This document shows positions 27,656 through 37,034 of a stretch of 64,000 bases of DNA, in pieces. Made by a program: the position numbers and the translations under genes. Origin of the DNA: CADEDV01 sp964596345 (GTDB lineage Bacteria; Bacteroidota; Bacteroidia; Chitinophagales; Chitinophagaceae); contig CAZQSZ010000001.1 in assembly GCA_964596345.1 (NCBI GenBank), positions 496,001-560,000 of the forward strand. The letters are read 5' to 3'. Each line of letters begins with the position of its first letter. Positions within the stretch are counted from its first letter, which is position 1. A model generated the notes under the pieces. The model did not search any database and was not told the DNA's origin. It worked only from the letters and a program-made list of their open reading frames with translations.

Positions 27656-28318
27656 ATGAGAAAACATTCTAAAGAATACCTCGCCAACCTGACTCCATAT
27701 AAATGTTATGAAATTTTGGTGGAAGGGAACGAACGATTTGTTAACAACCTGAATTCTGACCATGATCACCTTGAAATGATCAATGAAACCCGGGAAGGGC
27801 AATACCCCTTTGCGGTGATACTAAGTTGTATGGATTCCCGTACTTCTGTGGAGCTGGTATTTGACCAGGGCCTTGGTGACCTGTTCAGTATTCGTGTTGC
27901 CGGTAATGTTGTGAATAATGATATCATCGCCAGCATTGAATATGCAGTGAAGTACGTAGGATCAAAATTACTCGTTGTACTGGGCCATACAGAATGCGGT
28001 GCCATCAAAAGTGCAAAAGCAGGAGTAAAAGACGGCCATATTACGGAATTGCTGAACAGGATACAACCCTCCATCAGCAAAGCAATGCTGAAGAGCGAAA
28101 AAGATCATGTTTTTCACGATAATGTCGCCTATGCGAATGTGGAAAACAGCCTGGAGGAAATATTAACCCGCAGTGATATCGTTAAAGAAATGTTTGCCAA
28201 AGGAGAAATAGGCCTGGTGGGAGGTATGTATAATATTGAAAATGGCAAGGTTGATTTCTTTAAAAACCTGACCAAAATGAAAAAAGAGGATAAACAACTG
28301 AAGGCAGCAGCACTGTAA
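27656..28318 (+). CDS. Beta-carbonic anhydrase in the DIC uptake operon
   Basis: 220 residues. Zinc ligands C58, D60, H111 and C114 (LSCMDSRTS and LGHTECGAI) and the dyad residue R62 are all present. The sequence around the site (MDSRTSVELVF, RVAGNVVNND, GHTECGAIKSA) belongs to a different beta subgroup from the Can-type enzyme encoded on the other strand at 26285. No signal peptide, so cytoplasmic. It is the first enzyme gene of the operon with SulP (39 bases downstream), DabA and DabB, where it would equilibrate CO2 and imported bicarbonate. Confidence 0.94.
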   Translation: MRKHSKEYLANLTPYKCYEILVEGNERFVNNLNSDHDHLEMINETREGQYPFAVILSCMDSRTSVELVFDQGLGDLFSIRVAGNVVNNDIIASIEYAVKYVGSKLLVVLGHTECGAIKSAKAGVKDGHITELLNRIQPSISKAMLKSEKDHVFHDNVAYANVENSLEEILTRSDIVKEMFAKGEIGLVGGMYNIENGKVDFFKNLTKMKKEDKQLKAAAL

Positions 28319-28357
28319 TCAAGCAAAACCTGAATTAATTAAAAACAAGAACTAAAG

Positions 28358-29938
28358 ATGAAGTTAAGTACGAAGTATTTCAAAGCGGATATGTTATCTG
28401 GTATGGTTGTTTTCCTGGTAGCGTTGCCGCTTTGCCTGGGTATTGCAGTAGCCAGTGGTGCACCTCCTTTTGCCGGAATTATTACCGGGGTAATCGGCGG
28501 AATAGTTGTGGGATTGTTAAGTAGCTCAAACGTAAGCGTATCAGGACCGGCTGCTGGCCTGATCGCTATAGTTGTAGCGGCAATCACAGACCTGGGGTAC
28601 GAACCTTTTTTAGTCGCAGTGGTCATTGCAGGGTTAATCCAGCTGACACTTGGATTTGTAAAAGCGGGAAGCATATCCAGCTATTTTCCTACCAGTGTGA
28701 TCGAAGGAATGCTGGTGGCTATTGGTATCATCATTATTAAGAAAGAAATACCCCATGCTATCGGGTATGACAAGGAGCATGAGGGAGATTTCTTTTCTTA
28801 TGAGTTACTGAGTGAGGATAAGGGGTTCTTCACAGAGATTATTCATGCCTTTAATTATGCACACCTGGGGGCTATTTTGATCACTGCCATCTCAATAGGT
28901 ATCCTCGTCGCATTTAACAAAGTGCCTGCGCTGAAAAAAATCAAAGCCATTCCGGGGGCATTGGTGGTTGTGGTGGTGGGTATCATCCTGAATGAAATTT
29001 TCAAATCAGCCGGCTCCCCGTTAGCTATTGTCGGGCAGGAACACATGGTTACGCTTCCCACCGCTTCTTCTTTCAGTGAGTTTTTTGGGCAGTTTTCCAC
29101 GCCTGATTTTTCTGCTTTTACCAATAGTAAAGTATGGGTAGTGGGTGTCACTATTGCTATTGTGGCCAGTATTGAAACGTTGTTATGCCTGGAAGCCGGC
29201 GATAAGATGGATCCGATGAAACGGTATTCCAGTGCCAATGTGGAATTAAAAGCGCAGGGAGTGGGAAATATCCTGTCAGGTTTGATCGGTGGTATACCCA
29301 TGACATCTGTTATTGTAAGAACATCTGCCAATGTTAATTCCGGGGCGAAAACTAAATTGTCAGCGATAGCACATGGTGTTTTCCTGTTGCTGGCTGTAGT
29401 AAGCATTCCGTTTTTATTGAATAAGATACCGATGGCCTGCCTGGCAGCTATCCTGATCATGATCGGGTTGAAACTGGCAAGCCCGAAAGTATTTAAGCAT
29501 ATGTGGCATACCGGCAAACACCAGTTTATTCCCTTTATTGTGACTGTGGTTGCGGTGGTGCTGACCGACTTGCTGAAAGGAGTTGGTATCGGCCTGGCCG
29601 TGAGCATTTTCTTTATCCTGCGGGGCAATATGAAACTGGCCTACTTTTTCAAGAAAGAAAAACATAAAGAAGGAGAGACCATTTATATTGACCTGGCACA
29701 GGAAGTTTCGTTTCTGAATAAGGCAGCGGTAAAACAAACACTGGCGCATCTCCCTTCTAACAGCAAAGTGGTGATTAATGCTGCTAATACAGTATATATT
29801 GATTATGATGTACTGGAACTGATCAGGGATTTTTTAAACTTTGGTTCAAAAGATAAGAATATTGAAGTGACGTTACAGAATTTTAAACCAGCTTATAAAA
29901 TGGAAGACGCCAGCCATGTTCATTCCGGAAAAGGCTAG
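28358..29938 (+). CDS. SulP-family anion (probably bicarbonate) transporter
   Basis: 526 residues. It starts at DMLSGMVVFLVALPLCLGIAV, the hallmark first helix of SulP transporters, with 10-14 membrane segments up to about residue 425. A C-terminal soluble domain (about 440-520) resembles a STAS domain. In cyanobacteria the SulP protein BicA carries bicarbonate; here the neighbours (carbonic anhydrase upstream by 39 bases, DabA downstream by 9 bases) point to bicarbonate as well. Sulfate or another anion cannot be excluded from sequence alone. Confidence 0.9.
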   Translation: MKLSTKYFKADMLSGMVVFLVALPLCLGIAVASGAPPFAGIITGVIGGIVVGLLSSSNVSVSGPAAGLIAIVVAAITDLGYEPFLVAVVIAGLIQLTLGFVKAGSISSYFPTSVIEGMLVAIGIIIIKKEIPHAIGYDKEHEGDFFSYELLSEDKGFFTEIIHAFNYAHLGAILITAISIGILVAFNKVPALKKIKAIPGALVVVVVGIILNEIFKSAGSPLAIVGQEHMVTLPTASSFSEFFGQFSTPDFSAFTNSKVWVVGVTIAIVASIETLLCLEAGDKMDPMKRYSSANVELKAQGVGNILSGLIGGIPMTSVIVRTSANVNSGAKTKLSAIAHGVFLLLAVVSIPFLLNKIPMACLAAILIMIGLKLASPKVFKHMWHTGKHQFIPFIVTVVAVVLTDLLKGVGIGLAVSIFFILRGNMKLAYFFKKEKHKEGETIYIDLAQEVSFLNKAAVKQTLAHLPSNSKVVINAANTVYIDYDVLELIRDFLNFGSKDKNIEVTLQNFKPAYKMEDASHVHSGKG

Positions 29939-29947
29939 ATACCACTA

Positions 29948-32548
29948 ATGTCAAATGAAACAGCAACGATTGCAAAGCCGGTGATAGGGCACATGCATTT
30001 TGATGAAGAACATGTGTTGCATGATCTTAAGCATTACCTGCCTTCACAGCAGGCCTTAAGGGATTTTATACACCATAACTCCCTGCATGCTTTTCAGCAC
30101 ATGAAATTTTATGCAGGCATTTTTAAGGCATCAAAGATTTTCGGTTTCCAGGTACACCTCCAGTTATCAGAGTACAGGGAAATGTACAAGACCGGGAGGA
30201 TCAGGGAAGATATACTGGAGATGGTGGTTGCCCGGAAAAAAGGTAAAAGCACGGCCGGTACATGGAAAGAAAACCTTATCTCCAAATCATATGATGCAAT
30301 CAATCATCCACGTATCGGCCAGTTGCGCAAGTATTGGAAAGATGTTTACCGGGTTGACCTTGATAATAAGGTTCATCCCCTGTTGTTTCGTATTCTTTGC
30401 AGTTTTTTAGACCAGGGTATTGCGATACAGCCTTTCCCGGTGGTGAATAAGCCTTTCCTGGAAAGCATTAAAGAACTCGAACAAAATGGATTTGTCAGTT
30501 TTTTTAAAACCAAAGCCATAAGGAGGCAGTTCCTGGCAGGTGAGTATTCCATCAGCAGTTTACTGAAGACCATTGTCGGAAAGGAAGAGTATTTCGAACA
30601 ATATTTATTTGACCAGCAGTTTGCCCATCATGGCTGGAGCGGTTTTGTGAGTGCTGTGGAAGACAACCCGCACACCCTTCTTGACCGGAAACAGATCAGT
30701 TTGAAAGAGCTGGTGGAGTTTGAATTGCTGCTGGAACTGGATGCGTTACAACATGCAATGGGAAACAACTGGAAGCCCCTGGCGCATCATGTTTTAGTTC
30801 CGCCGCTTGATTTATTCGCAACTGTTCCCCAAACAGAATTTGCAGAAGTTATAGAATTATGGCAGGATGCCTTTGAATGGAGTTATTACGATTCTGTGCT
30901 GAAGGGGATCTTGCTTTCCAATGAAAAAAGAGAATCCCGGGAAAATCATGGAGGGGCAAAGGACGAAGCAGGAGAGCAGCCTTCTTTACAGGCCATCTTT
31001 TGTATTGATGAAAGAGAAGATTCCATCCGCCGCCATATTGAAGCGGTAGATAAAAAAGCGGTTACATTCGGAGCCCCCGGTTTTTTTGGAGTTGAATTTT
31101 ATTTTCAGCAACAGGGTGGAAAATTCTATGATAAACTTTGCCCTGCACCGGTAACGCCAAAATTCCTGATCAAAGAATCTGGCGCAACATCTGTAGCAAA
31201 GGAAGAATTGATCTATACCAAGTATACACATGGTATCCTGTCCGGTTTTTTCCTGAGCATTGGTTTCGGTTTCTGGGCCTTTGTCAAAAAAATGCAAATG
31301 CTGTTCCGGCCCAAAATGAGCCCGGCTATTTCCAATGCATACGGGCATATGGATAAATTATCAGTATTGAGCATTGAGAATAAAAACCCTGCTGATATTG
31401 AGAACGGGTTGCAGATTGGTTATACTATAGATGAAATGACAGCCAGGGCAGAAGGTTTTTTAAGAGGTATCGGGCTGGTGAAAAGTTTTGCCCCGGTGGT
31501 TTATATCGTGGCACATGGCAGCAGCAGTGCGAACAACCCGCATCATGGTGCCCATGATTGCGGTGCCTGCAGTGGGCGCCCGGGAGCCACTAACGCCAGG
31601 GTGCAGGCCTTCATCTTAAATCATCCAAAAGTAAGAGCCGCATTAGCTGCAAAGGGGATAAGTATTCCCGCATCCACGCAGTTTATTGGTGCCATGCATG
31701 ATACGGCAGCGGATGTAATGGCCTATTATGATGAAAAAGTGCTGACGGAGGAAAATACAAAGCTGCATATCATCAATATTCAGCATTTCGAAACAGCTTT
31801 GAACCTGAATGCCAAAGAACGGAGCCGGCGTTTTGCCTCTATCAATACCAAACAGGAGTTAGAGCAGGTTCGTAAAGCTATCTATAGCCGTTCTGTTTCT
31901 TTGTTTGAACCAAGACCTGAACTGGGTCATGGTACCAATACGTTAGCTATTATCGGCCGCAGGCAGGTAACAAAAGGATTGTTCCTCGACCGGCGTGCCT
32001 TCCTCAATAGTTATGATCCTGCTACTGACCCGGACGGTACTATTCTTTCCGCAGTAATGCGTCCTATCGGGTTGGTTTGCGGAGGTATCAACCTGGAATA
32101 TTATTTTTCAAGAGTTGATAATATCAAGATGGGAGCTGGTACCAAACTTCCGCATAATGTGATGGGGTTATTTGGCGTGGCCAACAGCAGTGATGGGGAT
32201 CTAAGGCCCGGTCTTCCCTGGCAAATGATCGAGGTACATGACCCGGTTCGTTTGCTGGTGATCGTTGAACATCAACCAGACATTGTATTAAAGGCTATTC
32301 AATCCTCACCCGAAGTGTTTGAGTGGTATAATAATGAATGGGTGCATATCGTGGCGCTTCATCCTGAAGAAAAACAGTTTTACTATTTCAGCAATGGAGT
32401 ATTTACAAAATATGAACCGATCACCCATCCCGGAGAGATAAAGACCATCCATAATATGGAGCAATTTATTGAGGGGGCGAAGGAAATGGAAACGAATCAT
32501 ATTGTACATGCAACGGAAGAGAATTTGCCGGTTTACCTGCTGGATTAA
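29948..32548 (+). CDS. dabA: DabA, zinc subunit of the DAB inorganic-carbon accumulating complex
   Basis: 866 residues (DUF2309 family). In the characterised complex DabA is a carbonic anhydrase-like subunit at the inner membrane that works one way, turning CO2 into bicarbonate, powered through DabB. The four zinc-site residues of Halothiobacillus DabA (C351, D353, H524, C539) correspond here to C352 and D354 (FCIDERED) and H523 and C538 (AHGSSS ... GAHDCGACSG); the 15-residue spacing of the last two is kept. The gene lies 9 bases after SulP and 10 bases before dabB. The N-terminus shows HDLKHYLPSQ and FIHHNSLHAFQH, also family traits. Very likely functional. Confidence 0.96.
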   Translation: MSNETATIAKPVIGHMHFDEEHVLHDLKHYLPSQQALRDFIHHNSLHAFQHMKFYAGIFKASKIFGFQVHLQLSEYREMYKTGRIREDILEMVVARKKGKSTAGTWKENLISKSYDAINHPRIGQLRKYWKDVYRVDLDNKVHPLLFRILCSFLDQGIAIQPFPVVNKPFLESIKELEQNGFVSFFKTKAIRRQFLAGEYSISSLLKTIVGKEEYFEQYLFDQQFAHHGWSGFVSAVEDNPHTLLDRKQISLKELVEFELLLELDALQHAMGNNWKPLAHHVLVPPLDLFATVPQTEFAEVIELWQDAFEWSYYDSVLKGILLSNEKRESRENHGGAKDEAGEQPSLQAIFCIDEREDSIRRHIEAVDKKAVTFGAPGFFGVEFYFQQQGGKFYDKLCPAPVTPKFLIKESGATSVAKEELIYTKYTHGILSGFFLSIGFGFWAFVKKMQMLFRPKMSPAISNAYGHMDKLSVLSIENKNPADIENGLQIGYTIDEMTARAEGFLRGIGLVKSFAPVVYIVAHGSSSANNPHHGAHDCGACSGRPGATNARVQAFILNHPKVRAALAAKGISIPASTQFIGAMHDTAADVMAYYDEKVLTEENTKLHIINIQHFETALNLNAKERSRRFASINTKQELEQVRKAIYSRSVSLFEPRPELGHGTNTLAIIGRRQVTKGLFLDRRAFLNSYDPATDPDGTILSAVMRPIGLVCGGINLEYYFSRVDNIKMGAGTKLPHNVMGLFGVANSSDGDLRPGLPWQMIEVHDPVRLLVIVEHQPDIVLKAIQSSPEVFEWYNNEWVHIVALHPEEKQFYYFSNGVFTKYEPITHPGEIKTIHNMEQFIEGAKEMETNHIVHATEENLPVYLLD

Positions 32549-32558
32549 AAAATACTAA

Positions 32559-34415
32559 ATGAGCCAACTACTTTTTTTGTTTATCGCTGTGCCGTTGCTG
32601 GCTTTTTTTGCCACCCTTTTCTGGCAGAATAAAAATGAGAAGCCAATCGGTACTATTGTGCGGTTTGCAAAAGTGTTCAATATACTGATTGCAGTCTCCT
32701 TTGCCACCTGGTGGATAATCAGTGGCCTCAAACCTGTAAGTTATCAACTGGCTACGCTTTACGAAACAGATCATTTTGTTTTTGCTATTCAATTGTATTA
32801 TGACGAGATCACAGCAGTATTCAGCATAGTCGGGGCATTATTATTCTTTTTAGTAGCCACTTTCAGTAAGTATTATATGCACCGGGATGCAGGGTATAAG
32901 CGTTTTTTTAATACTATCTTATTATTTTCAACAGCATATAATTTTATCATTCTCTCCGGGAACTTTGAAACCCTGTTTATCGGCTGGGAGATAAAGGGTA
33001 TTTGCTCATTTTTGTTGATAGCTTTTTACCGTAACCGCTATTTACCGGTCAAGAATGCTTTCAAAGCCGTTTCTAATTACCGTATCAGCGATGTGGCATT
33101 AATGCTGGCCATGTGGATGATGCACCATCTTACGAACAGGAATATTACTTTTCCCGAACTGGGAGTAGCTAAAGAACTGGCTGTTGCATCGGGACAGACG
33201 GGTATGGCCATCTTTATTGTGTGTATGCTGATCTTACCCGCTGTTATCAAATCAGCCCAGTTCCCCTTCACCACCTGGCTGCCAAGAGCCATGGAAGGAC
33301 CTACTTCTTCATCGGCTATTTTTTATGGCTCCCTGAGTGTGCATATTGGTGTTTTCTTATTGCTCCGCACACATCCCTTCTGGGAAGATATGGCATGGGC
33401 AAAAGCAGTTATTATTGTCATTGGCGCATTAACAGCCATCATTGCAACGATGATCGCCAGGGTGCAGCCAACAGTTAAAACGCAGATTGCTTATTCTTCA
33501 GCAGCACAAATTGGTTTAATGTTCATTGAAGTGGCATTGGGTTTTCACTGGCTGGTGCTGATCCATTTTGCCGGTAATGCTTTTTTAAGGACCTACCAGT
33601 TACTCGTATCGCCTTCTGTCCTGAACTACCTGGTCCATCACCAGTTCTTTCACTATAGTAAACCTGAGCCCAAAATTATCTCAAAACTGAAAGCTGCTTT
33701 GTACATGCTCAGTATCAAGGAATGGAATTTAGATACAATCCTGTTCAGGTATATATGGAGCCCTTTTAAATGGCTGGGGAAAAAAATGGAATTTTTTCAA
33801 TCAGGTGCTTTTATTCCGGTATTGGGAGTTACAGGTATATTACTTGTTGTGGCTGGGTACGCAAGCCCGCAGACTTTTCAATCAGTGCAAAGTATTTTAC
33901 CGGTTGTACTGATCAGCATTGCTCTGGCTGTAATACTCTTTGCTTTTTCTTTCCGGGGGTATGCACTAAAAGCCTGGCAATGCTTACTAACCGGGCATAT
34001 CTATATCATCGCTGCAGTGGTATTTAATGCTGATCATATTAACCTGATTGAACTTGTTTATTATAGCAGCGGGGTGCTGCTGGCATTCCTTTTAGGTCAT
34101 TATTGCCTGCAGAGAATAAAAGCCATTGATAATGATATTTTGCTCAACCGGTTTCATGGCTATGTGTATGAACAGGAGACTACCGGCTTTTTGTTTTTAC
34201 TATCCGCTATGGGGATGCTCGGTTTTCCCATCACGGCTGCTTTTATAGGTATCGATGTATTATTCACTTATGTACACGGAGGGCAGATTGCCCTGGTCAT
34301 CCTGTTGGCGTTATGTTTCATATTTATTGAACTGGCTGCATTCCGGATTTTACTGCGCATCTTCTTCGGGCCGCATAAAAAATTGGATCACCCGGTAGCA
34401 TTCAGAAGTTCCTGA
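32559..34415 (+). CDS. dabB: DabB, cation-channel subunit of the DAB complex (NuoL-like)
   Basis: 618 residues, about 14-16 membrane segments. It resembles the antiporter-like subunits of complex I: GWEIKGICSFLLI, then a segment with PAVIKSAQFPFTTWLPRAME followed by GPTSSSAIFYG, which carries the conserved channel lysine. DabB is thought to let protons (or Na+) in to drive the DabA reaction. It lies 10 bases after dabA and, with the absence of other complex I genes, is clearly the DabB partner rather than NuoL. The gene ends 12 bases from the convergent terC, with no obvious terminator. Confidence 0.94.
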   Translation: MSQLLFLFIAVPLLAFFATLFWQNKNEKPIGTIVRFAKVFNILIAVSFATWWIISGLKPVSYQLATLYETDHFVFAIQLYYDEITAVFSIVGALLFFLVATFSKYYMHRDAGYKRFFNTILLFSTAYNFIILSGNFETLFIGWEIKGICSFLLIAFYRNRYLPVKNAFKAVSNYRISDVALMLAMWMMHHLTNRNITFPELGVAKELAVASGQTGMAIFIVCMLILPAVIKSAQFPFTTWLPRAMEGPTSSSAIFYGSLSVHIGVFLLLRTHPFWEDMAWAKAVIIVIGALTAIIATMIARVQPTVKTQIAYSSAAQIGLMFIEVALGFHWLVLIHFAGNAFLRTYQLLVSPSVLNYLVHHQFFHYSKPEPKIISKLKAALYMLSIKEWNLDTILFRYIWSPFKWLGKKMEFFQSGAFIPVLGVTGILLVVAGYASPQTFQSVQSILPVVLISIALAVILFAFSFRGYALKAWQCLLTGHIYIIAAVVFNADHINLIELVYYSSGVLLAFLLGHYCLQRIKAIDNDILLNRFHGYVYEQETTGFLFLLSAMGMLGFPITAAFIGIDVLFTYVHGGQIALVILLALCFIFIELAAFRILLRIFFGPHKKLDHPVAFRSS

Positions 34416-34427
34416 TCAGCATTCCAG

Positions 34428-35174
34428 TTATTTTTTCTCCTCCTCTTCCGAAAAATGCTCATTCAGTTTAACAGGATGAGCATTTTTGCCGGCTACTTTC
34501 ATCTGGATCACATCCACCAGGAAGGCAAAAGCCATCGCAAAATAAATATAGCCCTTGGGTATATGCACATCAAAGCCTTCTACCAGTAAGGTGAACCCGA
34601 TCAGTAAAAGAAAACTCAACGCCAGTATTTTAAAAGCCGGATGATTATTTACAAAATTACTGATCGGTGCTGCTGCCACCAGCATGATAGCTACGGTAAC
34701 AATAACTGCTACATACATGATCCATACCTGGTCTACCAGGCCTACCGCTGTAATAATGGAATCTACGGAGAAAACAAGGTCGAGAAGCAGTATCTGGCCG
34801 ATGATGGCCCGTAGCGTCGCTTTTTTTACTTTGCGTTCCTGGTCTTCATGTTCTCCTTCCATTTTGTGATAGATTTCTTTGGCACTTTTATAAATAAGAA
34901 ATAAACCCCCGGTTATAAGGATCAGGTCTTTGCCACTGATGCTGGTCTCAAGGACATTAAATAGTTCGTTATCCAGCTTCATGATAACTGAGATGGCAGC
35001 CAGCAAGGCCAGCCGCATAAACATGGCCAGTACGATTCCCCAGGTTCTTGCTTTCTTTTGTTGTTCAGGCGGCAGTTTGCCAGCCAGTATCGAAATAAAA
35101 ATGATATTATCTATTCCTAATACCACTTCCAGTGCGATCAGGGTGAGCAAAGAAATGATGATCTCGTAATCCAT
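34428..35174 (-). CDS. TerC-family integral membrane protein
   Basis: 248 residues with 7-8 membrane segments. The sequence LIALEVVLGIDNIIFISILAG near the N-terminus and LVFSVDSIITAVGLV in the middle carry the paired acidic residues of TerC/Alx proteins, now linked to manganese export and metal loading of exported proteins. A charged loop (YHKMEGEHEDQERKVKK, about 115-131) is cytoplasmic by charge. It lies 71 bases downstream of the zinc-ribbon gene on the same strand and is convergent with dabB. Confidence 0.92.
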   Translation of the reverse strand: MDYEIIISLLTLIALEVVLGIDNIIFISILAGKLPPEQQKKARTWGIVLAMFMRLALLAAISVIMKLDNELFNVLETSISGKDLILITGGLFLIYKSAKEIYHKMEGEHEDQERKVKKATLRAIIGQILLLDLVFSVDSIITAVGLVDQVWIMYVAVIVTVAIMLVAAAPISNFVNNHPAFKILALSFLLLIGFTLLVEGFDVHIPKGYIYFAMAFAFLVDVIQMKVAGKNAHPVKLNEHFSEEEEKK

Positions 35175-35245
35175 GAAGATGATTTTAAGCCCTTAAAATA
35201 AGGACCATGTCCAAGTTAATACAAATATGGTTCTAAAGGGGCTGG

Positions 35246-35527
35246 TCAGTCAAAGTCGAACAAATTACCTAGAAAGCCACCTTTTCTTTTTTGGGGATAA
35301 TTTCTATTTTGATACTCATCATTGTCATCATAATCCTTTTTATACCCTTTATTGTTGCTATCAGGTTTACTGTTTTGCTGTGTTTTTTCTGCAGCCATTG
35401 ATTTTTCTATGATCTTATCCAGTTCACCCCGGTCCAGCCACACTCCCCGGCAGGTGGGGCAATAATCGATCTCAATACCTTGTCTTTCTGACATTATTAA
35501 TAAGGATTCACAATTCGGGCATTTCAT
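35246..35527 (-). CDS. TFIIB-type zinc-ribbon small protein
   Basis: 93 residues. CPNC (3-6) and CPTC (about 23-26), followed by GVWLDRGELDKII, are the zf-TFIIB motif that binds one zinc ion. The rest is hydrophilic, Asn/Lys/Tyr-rich and probably disordered, ending KRKGGFLGNLFDFD. The function of this widespread family is unknown. It is 25 bases downstream of the TolC-type gene on the same strand, so possibly cotranscribed. Confidence 0.88.
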   Translation of the reverse strand: MKCPNCESLLIMSERQGIEIDYCPTCRGVWLDRGELDKIIEKSMAAEKTQQNSKPDSNNKGYKKDYDDNDEYQNRNYPQKRKGGFLGNLFDFD

Positions 35528-35552
35528 AAAAAGTGTTTTATTGTTTATAGAA

Positions 35553-37034
35553 TCAGCTGCCTAAAATGCCGGCAGCCCATTTAAGCATATTTTCGGTTTT
35601 GAAATAACTGGCTTTTAGTTCCTGTAATTTTTGCAATGCTTCCAGTGTTTTAGTTTCCCGGGCATTAATCAGGAATAAAGAACTTTCTCCCGATTGAAAA
35701 CGGATCTCTTCCCCTTTTTGTAAAGCCAGGTAATTCTTGTAAGCTTTTTCCTGTATGGAAACCTGTGTTTTCAGCGCCACTAATTCATTAAAATAGCTTC
35801 TGATCTTCGCTTCAATCTGCCCTTGTTTCTGGTTGAATTGTAAACGGGTCTCTGCAATTTTCAATTTCGCTTTCCTGAACTCACCTCTTCCTTCCGAGAG
35901 ACGAAGAGGTATCCCCAGCGAAAGACCATACCGGAAATTATTTTCAAATAAAGGAGCCCGGGTGGTTTTCAGCAGATCATATCCCTTGCCCAGCTGGTTA
36001 TAACTGAAGTTGATTGCCGGTAACAACTCCTGGAATTTTAATTTTTTCTCCACCGCTAAAACATCCAGTTTATAATCATAGATCAGTAATTCCGGATGGT
36101 TTTTCTTAGCCGCCTCCAGCAAGCTGGTTAATTCCGGTACAACAGCTTCCGCAACATCAGGGATGAAGCCGCTTTTTTCCGGAATCACATCAGCGGGGAG
36201 ATAGTAGGGCGTACTATTGGTGGTCCAGAGAAAAACGGAAAGTTCCAGCCCTGTATTTTGAAAATCCAGCCATGCTTTCGTCTTCAGTAGTTCAAAACTT
36301 TGTAGCTGAGCAATTGCTTCGGTGGTATCAATAGCAGGCCGGTCACCCAACCGGAAAGCTGTTGTAACAAATGCCACTCTTTGTTCATTCACGATAACAG
36401 CTTCCGACAAAATTTTGTACTGCTGGTAATAGAATACCCAGCTCCAGTACGTCTTCATAGCATCGAGCAGGAGGTTATTCAAAATGTTTCTTCTTTCTGC
36501 TGCCGAAGCGTCGCGGAAGATCTTTGCGGTTTGTAAAGCAGCCCGGCGTTTATCCATCAGTAAATTTTTTGCCAAGGGAATGCTGACGCCGATAAAATTG
36601 GTTTCTCCTTTTGTTTCAACCGGATCGGTACGGTTACCGGAAAGAAATTCAGTACCGCCGCTGATTTCGACACCAAACCAGGTCGGTATTGTTAATTCAG
36701 GACGATTGTAATAATAGTAATCAGTGCCATCAAAGGTTTTCTGTGCGGATTCATTTTTAATGGAAGGATCAAATCCGCCCCTTGCAATGGTCACATCTGC
36801 TTTTGCTTTCTCTACAAAAATATCAGCCTGTTTTGCCACGGGGTGGAATTTTTTCACGATTTCCAGTACCTGGTCAGCAGAAAGGGTTTTGCCCGGTAGA
36901 GAATCCTGGGCTAAAGACAACTTTGATAAAAAAAGCAGGAGCAGTAATGCGCTTATGAACATAATGATCTTACCCCGCTGCTGGTTCCTGTTGCGCAACC
37001 ATTGATAGGTCCTGTATTTTTTATACGGTTTCAT
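35553..37034 (-). CDS. TolC-family outer-membrane efflux protein
   Basis: 493 residues. An N-terminal signal anchor is at about 24-42. Two long helical halves with the OEP repeat pattern follow (KTYWSWVFYYQQYKIL, then LGDRPAIDTTEAIAQL; later LRLSEGRGEFRKAKLKI and FQSGESSLFLINARET), giving the trimeric outer-membrane duct. Its start overlaps the stop of the HlyD-type gene by 4 bases (ATGA), and the ABC protein gene comes just before that, so the three make a complete tripartite exporter. The substrate is unknown. Confidence 0.92.
   Translation of the reverse strand: MKPYKKYRTYQWLRNRNQQRGKIIMFISALLLLLFLSKLSLAQDSLPGKTLSADQVLEIVKKFHPVAKQADIFVEKAKADVTIARGGFDPSIKNESAQKTFDGTDYYYYNRPELTIPTWFGVEISGGTEFLSGNRTDPVETKGETNFIGVSIPLAKNLLMDKRRAALQTAKIFRDASAAERRNILNNLLLDAMKTYWSWVFYYQQYKILSEAVIVNEQRVAFVTTAFRLGDRPAIDTTEAIAQLQSFELLKTKAWLDFQNTGLELSVFLWTTNSTPYYLPADVIPEKSGFIPDVAEAVVPELTSLLEAAKKNHPELLIYDYKLDVLAVEKKLKFQELLPAINFSYNQLGKGYDLLKTTRAPLFENNFRYGLSLGIPLRLSEGRGEFRKAKLKIAETRLQFNQKQGQIEAKIRSYFNELVALKTQVSIQEKAYKNYLALQKGEEIRFQSGESSLFLINARETKTLEALQKLQELKASYFKTENMLKWAAGILGS

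Noticed and set aside
28855..29628. 257-residue minus-strand open frame
   Set aside because: Antisense to the SulP transporter; product is rich in Thr, Ile and Pro without any domain.
32559..34415. NADH dehydrogenase subunit L (NuoL)
   Set aside because: No other complex I genes are present and dabA is directly upstream, so DabB is the better call.
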